From the NCBI GenBank assembly GCA_026388495.1, contig JAPLJQ010000211.1, forward strand, positions 1-8,834: a stretch of DNA of 8,834 bases. Reading direction: 5' to 3'. Within the stretch, counting starts at the first letter, position 1; every line of letters starts with the position of its first letter. Shown here in pieces: positions 5,227-8,834 of this stretch. The notes beneath the pieces were generated by a model that was given only the letters and a program-made list of their open reading frames with translations, was not told the DNA's origin and did no database searches. A program made the position numbers and the translations under genes. The stretch comes from Deltaproteobacteria bacterium (GTDB lineage Bacteria; Desulfobacterota; Syntrophia; Syntrophales; UBA2185).

Positions 5227-5284
5227 TCGACACTTTACAACAAGGGATAAATTAAATATTGAAAATTTATCTTTCAGGTGAACT

Positions 5285-5815
5285 GTGCAGATTAATGTCA
5301 GCCATATTCCGGAAGACGGACTAAATCTTCATTTTGATAAGGACGGAGAATGGTTTCGCAATGTTCTGACAGAAGAGGAGAAAACGGAACTTTCCCTGCA
5401 GAGGGCCGATGTAATTTGTTTCGTCAAAAAACTCAAAGAAACCATTTTCATTGAAGGAAATATAGAAACGATCATTACCACGACCTGCAGCCGGTGTCTG
5501 GAGGTTACGGGTTTCCCGATAAAGAGCAGTTTCAGATATTCGCTTATTCCGGTTGAGAGACAGTTAAAGGAAGAGCAGGAGTTAAGTTCCGAAGACCTTG
5601 AATACAGTTATTATGAGAACGATCTGATTGATTTAGATGCCATGCTCTTTGAGCAGATCATGTTGCAGATTCCCATGAGAGTCCTCTGTAGGGAAACATG
5701 CAAAGGTCTGTGTCCCCGTTGTGGGAAAGATTTAAATACGACAAGCTGTGATTGTCGTACCGAATTTATAGACGCAAGGCTGGCCGTTTTAAAAAAGCTT
5801 AAGAAGGAAGAGTGA
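5285..5815 (+). CDS. yceD: DUF177/YceD family protein
   Basis: A 176-residue protein starting at GTG 5285, with AGGTG (5276-5280) just upstream. The family is found directly before rpmF in many bacteria, and its E. coli and plant members are linked to 23S rRNA accumulation. The biochemical role is not settled. Residues 55-84 carry the family core (IEGNIETIITTTCSRCLEV, Cys68 and Cys71). The C-terminal part has a cysteine cluster, Cys135, Cys139, Cys143, Cys146, Cys155 and Cys157 (CRETCKGLCPRCGKDL, then CDC), usual in DUF177 and probably metal-binding. A strongly acidic linker (about 95-118) lies between. The stop is two bases before the rpmF ATG, so the two are almost certainly co-translated. 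Its place at the head of the operon ties it to ribosome biogenesis. Confidence 0.93.
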   Translation: MQINVSHIPEDGLNLHFDKDGEWFRNVLTEEEKTELSLQRADVICFVKKLKETIFIEGNIETIITTTCSRCLEVTGFPIKSSFRYSLIPVERQLKEEQELSSEDLEYSYYENDLIDLDAMLFEQIMLQIPMRVLCRETCKGLCPRCGKDLNTTSCDCRTEFIDARLAVLKKLKKEE

Positions 5816-5817
5816 TT

Positions 5818-6003
5818 ATGCCAAATCCAGTAAAAAGACATTCAAGAACGAGAAGAAACAAGAGACGATCCCATGATTTCTTAAAACCTGTTCTCGCGTC
5901 GTCATGTCCCCAGTGCAGTGAACCGAAGCTGCCCCATCGTGCATGTTCCAACTGTGGAACGTACAGAGGGCGACAGGTCATTCCCATTGAAAAGATTTCT
6001 TAA
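5818..6003 (+). CDS. rpmF: 50S ribosomal protein L32
   Basis: A 61-residue basic protein of the large ribosomal subunit. The N-terminus MPNPVKRHSRTRRNKRRSHD is the family signature. Cys30-x2-Cys33 and Cys43-x2-Cys46 form a zinc ribbon, so this is the zinc-binding (C+) form. ATG 5818 has AAGGAAG (5804-5810) seven bases upstream, within the end of yceD. In most related genomes plsX follows; here the next gene is fabG. Confidence 0.98.
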   Translation: MPNPVKRHSRTRRNKRRSHDFLKPVLASSCPQCSEPKLPHRACSNCGTYRGRQVIPIEKIS

Positions 6004-6050
6004 ATCCTGACACATGGACATCGGGGATGCTCATCGGCCGATCTGAGACT

Positions 6051-6794
6051 ATGGGACTTGAAGGAAAAGTGGCCCTGATTACCGGGGCATCAAGAGGAAT
6101 CGGTCGGGCAGTTGCTATCAGACTTGGATTGCAGGGCGCCTTTGTTTATATCAACTACGCTCAGAATGAAGCCGCCGCCCTGGAAACCCTCCGGGTGATC
6201 AGAGAAGGCGGATCTGAAGGCAAGATATGCCGTTTTGACGTCTCAGACTTCAAGGAAACCCAGTGTGCGATTAAAGATATGGCAGGAGAAAAAGGCCATG
6301 TAGATATCCTGGTCAACAATGCCGGTATATCCGTCGTTGGCCTGTTGCCCCGTATGGAAGAAAAAGACTGGGATCGCGTGATTGACACAAACCTGAAAGG
6401 GGCATTTAACTGTTGCAGGGCGGTCAGCCGTTATATGATAAAGCGGCGTTCAGGAAGAATTGTTAATCTTACCTCTGTGGTCGCCGAGGCTGGAGTTGCC
6501 GGTCAGGTGGGATACGCCGCGTCCAAAGCAGGTATCATAGGGCTCACAAAATCCCTGGCGCTTGAGCTGGCGTCAAGAAACATCTGTGTCAATGCGGTAT
6601 CTCCGGGCTTGATCGAAACCGATATGACGGCTCATCTGATAAAAGAGCATCAGAAGTCCATTATACATCGGATTCCCCTGGCGAGATTTGGTAAACCGGA
6701 GGATGTGGCGGGAGTCGTCGCTTTCCTGGTTTCAGAGGATGCCGGCTATATCACGGGGCAGGTGATTCGTGTAAACGGCGGTCTTTATATATAG
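6051..6794 (+). CDS. fabG: 3-oxoacyl-[acyl-carrier-protein] reductase
   Basis: A 247-residue short-chain dehydrogenase/reductase that reduces beta-ketoacyl-ACP with NADPH, the first reductive step of each fatty-acid elongation cycle. It has the Rossmann motif TGASRGIG (11-18), NNAG (89-92), and the catalytic tetrad Asn114, Ser142, Tyr155 and Lys159 (GYAASK). It ends in GGLYI, near the family's usual G-G-x-x. ATG 6051 gives MGLEGKVALITGASRG, matching normal FabG ends. An in-frame ATG at 6027 would add eight residues; GGGG abuts that codon and neither start has a good Shine-Dalgarno. The adjacent acpP and fabF support the FabG role over another SDR enzyme. The gap to acpP is 45 bases. Confidence 0.95.
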   Translation: MGLEGKVALITGASRGIGRAVAIRLGLQGAFVYINYAQNEAAALETLRVIREGGSEGKICRFDVSDFKETQCAIKDMAGEKGHVDILVNNAGISVVGLLPRMEEKDWDRVIDTNLKGAFNCCRAVSRYMIKRRSGRIVNLTSVVAEAGVAGQVGYAASKAGIIGLTKSLALELASRNICVNAVSPGLIETDMTAHLIKEHQKSIIHRIPLARFGKPEDVAGVVAFLVSEDAGYITGQVIRVNGGLYI

Positions 6795-6839
6795 AGACGA
6801 GTAGATACAATAACGTGAATACAAGGAGGAGGGGTTTTC

Positions 6840-7076
6840 ATGAAACTCGAAGAAAGGGTCATAGAGATTATTATGGAGCAGCTGGATGTTACAAAAGAAG
6901 AATGCGTTCCAGCAGCTTCTTTCATAGATGATCTTGGGGCCGATTCTCTCGACCTGGTCGAACTGATCATGGAAATGGAGGAAAATTTCGGAATACAAAT
7001 TGCTGATGAAGAATTGGAAAAAATCCGTACCGTAAAGGACGTCATCGATTTCCTGAAAAGTAAGGGTGTCACGTAA
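6840..7076 (+). CDS. acpP: Acyl carrier protein
   Basis: A 78-residue acidic four-helix protein that carries growing acyl chains on a 4'-phosphopantetheine arm. The attachment site is Ser36 in DDLGADSLDLVELIM (30-44). Length and charge are typical. ATG 6840 follows a rich AAGGAGGAGGGG tract (from 6823), giving strong initiation as expected for a very abundant protein. It lies between fabG and fabF, the classical arrangement. Confidence 0.98.
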   Translation: MKLEERVIEIIMEQLDVTKEECVPAASFIDDLGADSLDLVELIMEMEENFGIQIADEELEKIRTVKDVIDFLKSKGVT

Positions 7077-7107
7077 TTTGAAAACAACTCAGAGCGGATG
7101 TGTTTCT

Positions 7108-8352
7108 TTGAAAAGAAGAGCGGTTATAACGGGCCTTGGTGCGCTGACACCTGCAGGGAATTCTGTCAAGGAAACCTGGCAAAATATCTGCAAAGGCCGG
7201 TCAGGAATCGGAAGAATCACAAAATTTGATTGTACAGGATTCGAAACGAAAATCGCCGGAGAGCTGAAAAATTTTGACGCCCTTGCATTTGTGAACAAAA
7301 AAGAGCTTCGCCGGCTGGACGACTTCATCATCTATTCTCTGGCCGCCGCAGAAATGGCCATGGCAGATTCAGGGCTCAGTATTCATAAAAACATCGCCGA
7401 GCGCACCGGTGTCATTATTGGATCAGCTATCGGAGGGTTGTCAACGCTCGAAAAAGCAAAAGACACCCTTCTCCAGGCAGGCCCCCAAAAGATGTCGCCC
7501 TTTTCCATCCCATCGGCTCTCGCCAACCTTGGGGCCGGCCATGTATCTATCCGGTTTAACACCAGAGGACCCATAAGTTGTGTAACAACAGCCTGCTCAT
7601 CGGGGACCAACGCCATTGGTGATGCAGCCAGATTGATAACCGGCAATTATGCCGATGTCATGATTGCCGGAGGCGCTGACGCGGCCATTTGTCCTCTCGG
7701 CATCGGCGGCTTCAATGCCATGAGAGCGATATCGGTGCGCAATGATGAACCCGAGAAAGCAATCCGTCCTTTTGACAGAGACCGGGACGGTTTTGTGGTC
7801 GGCGAAGGATGCGGCATTCTCATTTTGGAAGAATTGTCCTTTGCCCTCAAGAGGGGCGCCAGGATTTACGCCGAGATCGTCGGCTACGGCTCCACAAGCG
7901 ATGCGTTTCATATAGCGGCGCCGCCGCCGGGTCATGAAGGAGCCGCGAGGTGTATGCAGGTGGCCCTGAATGATGCGCGGATGAGTCCTCGCGACATTGA
8001 TTATATCAACGCCCACGGCACAGCAACGCCGCTCAATGATGTTTACGAAACGGAAGCCATCAAGAAGGTCTTTGGCGAGCATTCCGGGGAACTTGCAATA
8101 AGTTCAACGAAATCCATGACGGGGCATCTCCTCGGTGGAGCAGGCGGCGTTGAGGCTATTTTTTCGGTAAAGTCCATTTATGAAGGGATTGTTCCGCCAA
8201 CCATAAATCTCGACAACCCTGATCCGGCCTGCGACCTCGATTATGTCCCTCATGAAGCAAGGAAGAGAGAAATAAAATCCGCCATGACCAACACGTTCGG
8301 TTTTGGCGGAGTTAATGCGGTATTGATATTTAAAAAATTTGATGGACAGTGA
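7108..8352 (+). CDS. fabF: 3-oxoacyl-[acyl-carrier-protein] synthase II
   Basis: A 414-residue condensing enzyme that elongates acyl-ACP with malonyl-ACP. The catalytic residues are Cys163 (TTACSSGTNA), His303 (NAHGTATPLND) and His340 (SMTGHLLGGAGG). With the start at TTG 7108 these numbers equal those of E. coli FabF, and the N-terminus MKRRAVITGLGALTPAGN fits the family. That start is therefore chosen despite being TTG with only a weak GGA (7096-7098) upstream. Upstream in-frame options are TTG 7078 and GTG 7066, the latter overlapping the acpP end; they would add 10 or 14 residues with no family match. C-terminal NTFGFGGVNAVLIF is typical. The end overlaps rpiB by 11 bases. Confidence 0.97.
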   Translation: MKRRAVITGLGALTPAGNSVKETWQNICKGRSGIGRITKFDCTGFETKIAGELKNFDALAFVNKKELRRLDDFIIYSLAAAEMAMADSGLSIHKNIAERTGVIIGSAIGGLSTLEKAKDTLLQAGPQKMSPFSIPSALANLGAGHVSIRFNTRGPISCVTTACSSGTNAIGDAARLITGNYADVMIAGGADAAICPLGIGGFNAMRAISVRNDEPEKAIRPFDRDRDGFVVGEGCGILILEELSFALKRGARIYAEIVGYGSTSDAFHIAAPPPGHEGAARCMQVALNDARMSPRDIDYINAHGTATPLNDVYETEAIKKVFGEHSGELAISSTKSMTGHLLGGAGGVEAIFSVKSIYEGIVPPTINLDNPDPACDLDYVPHEARKREIKSAMTNTFGFGGVNAVLIFKKFDGQ

Positions 8353-8812
8353 AAAAACGATAGACAGGATTATCATCGGTTCAGATCACGCCGGGTTTCA
8401 ACTCAAGGAAGCCATCAAAGAATATCTTGCCGACATGGCCCTTGCAGTGACAGATGTCGGTACATGCAACGCCGAACCCGCAGATTATCCGGACTTCGGT
8501 GTCATGGTGGCTGAAAAAGTCTCTTCGGGTGAATTTGAAAGAGGCATTCTGGTATGCGGCTCCGGTGTCGGAATGACCATTATCGCAAATAAATTCCCCG
8601 GCATACGCGCCGTATTATGTCTTGACGAAGAGACGGCTCGCCTGAGCAGGCTGCACAACAATACCAATATCCTGGTCCTCGCGGGCAGGAGAACGGATAA
8701 GGTTACGGCGGAAACCATCATCGGGACCTGGCTGAAAACGGCATTTGAGGGCGGGCGTCATCAGAGACGGCTCGACAAGATCTCGAAAATGGAAACAAAG
8801 CTTTACAAGTAA
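8342..8812 (+). CDS. rpiB: Ribose-5-phosphate isomerase B
   Basis: A 156-residue RpiB/LacAB-family isomerase converting ribose-5-phosphate and ribulose-5-phosphate in the pentose phosphate pathway. It shows SDHAGF with Asp15-His16, the Cys72 base in ILVCGSGVGMTIIANK, and ARLSRLHNNTNILVLAGR with His105. This is the RpiB pattern rather than LacA/LacB, though a related pentose phosphate isomerase cannot be excluded. ATG 8342 overlaps the fabF end by 11 bases and lacks a clear Shine-Dalgarno, so it is probably translationally coupled; a TTG directly before it is possible. rpiB after fabF is common in related genomes, often followed by glyA. The 22 bases after the stop show no next gene yet. Confidence 0.94.
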   Translation: MDSEKTIDRIIIGSDHAGFQLKEAIKEYLADMALAVTDVGTCNAEPADYPDFGVMVAEKVSSGEFERGILVCGSGVGMTIIANKFPGIRAVLCLDEETARLSRLHNNTNILVLAGRRTDKVTAETIIGTWLKTAFEGGRHQRRLDKISKMETKLYK

Positions 8813-8834
8813 AGAAGTCAAGAGCTATTTTCGC

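Noticed and set aside
5063..5281. 72-codon plus-strand open frame before yceD
   Set aside because: It has no family resemblance and covers the probable promoter region of the operon; it is likely chance.
7066..7107. Longer fabF from GTG 7066 or TTG 7078
   Set aside because: The added residues do not match FabF N-termini. Starting at 7108 places Cys163, His303 and His340 exactly at E. coli numbering.
1..8834. CRISPR array
   Set aside because: No regularly spaced direct repeats are present anywhere in the window.

Overview
The window looks like part of a Gram-negative, probably deltaproteobacterial chromosome. A Syntrophales-like anaerobe is my best guess. The basis is the operon order DUF177 (yceD)-rpmF-fabG-acpP-fabF-rpiB, the gltX/tRNA-Glu pair and an RlpA-type envelope protein. 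No taxonomic marker gene is present, so this placement is inference.

Left edge (1-330): the first 106 codons of an RlpA-family envelope protein, transcribed leftward and running off the window. Region 331-3230 is accessory DNA with few genes. It holds a complete 1123-bp IS630-family insertion sequence (699-1821) with matched terminal inverted repeats and a TA target duplication. Its transposase is split over two frames that join at an A8 slippery tract. It also holds a toxin-first type II toxin-antitoxin pair of the HI1419/HI1420 (HigB/HigA-like) type (2148-2802), and a 135-bp MITE-like palindromic repeat (2837-2971) just behind the antitoxin.

Middle (3231-4844, minus strand): gltX with a clear sigma70-type promoter, followed 63 bp downstream by a co-oriented tRNA-Glu(CTC). 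The enzyme and one of its substrates may therefore share a transcript. About 430 bp of non-coding DNA separates gltX from the divergent right-hand operon.

Right half (5285-8812, plus strand): a tightly packed housekeeping operon. DUF177/YceD and ribosomal protein L32 come first, then fabG, acpP and fabF (fatty-acid elongation: carrier protein, beta-ketoacyl synthase II and ketoacyl reductase), then rpiB (pentose phosphate isomerase), which overlaps fabF. The plsX, fabH and fabD genes that usually sit between rpmF and fabG are absent; only 47 bp separate the two genes.

No wholly new multi-gene system is evident. The more unusual signals are regulatory: an RNA hairpin over the transposase ribosome-binding site that only read-through transcripts could form fully, a Shine-Dalgarno-like sequence just before the slippery A-tract, and a toxin gene whose promoter predicts a leaderless mRNA while its antitoxin has a strong ribosome-binding site.
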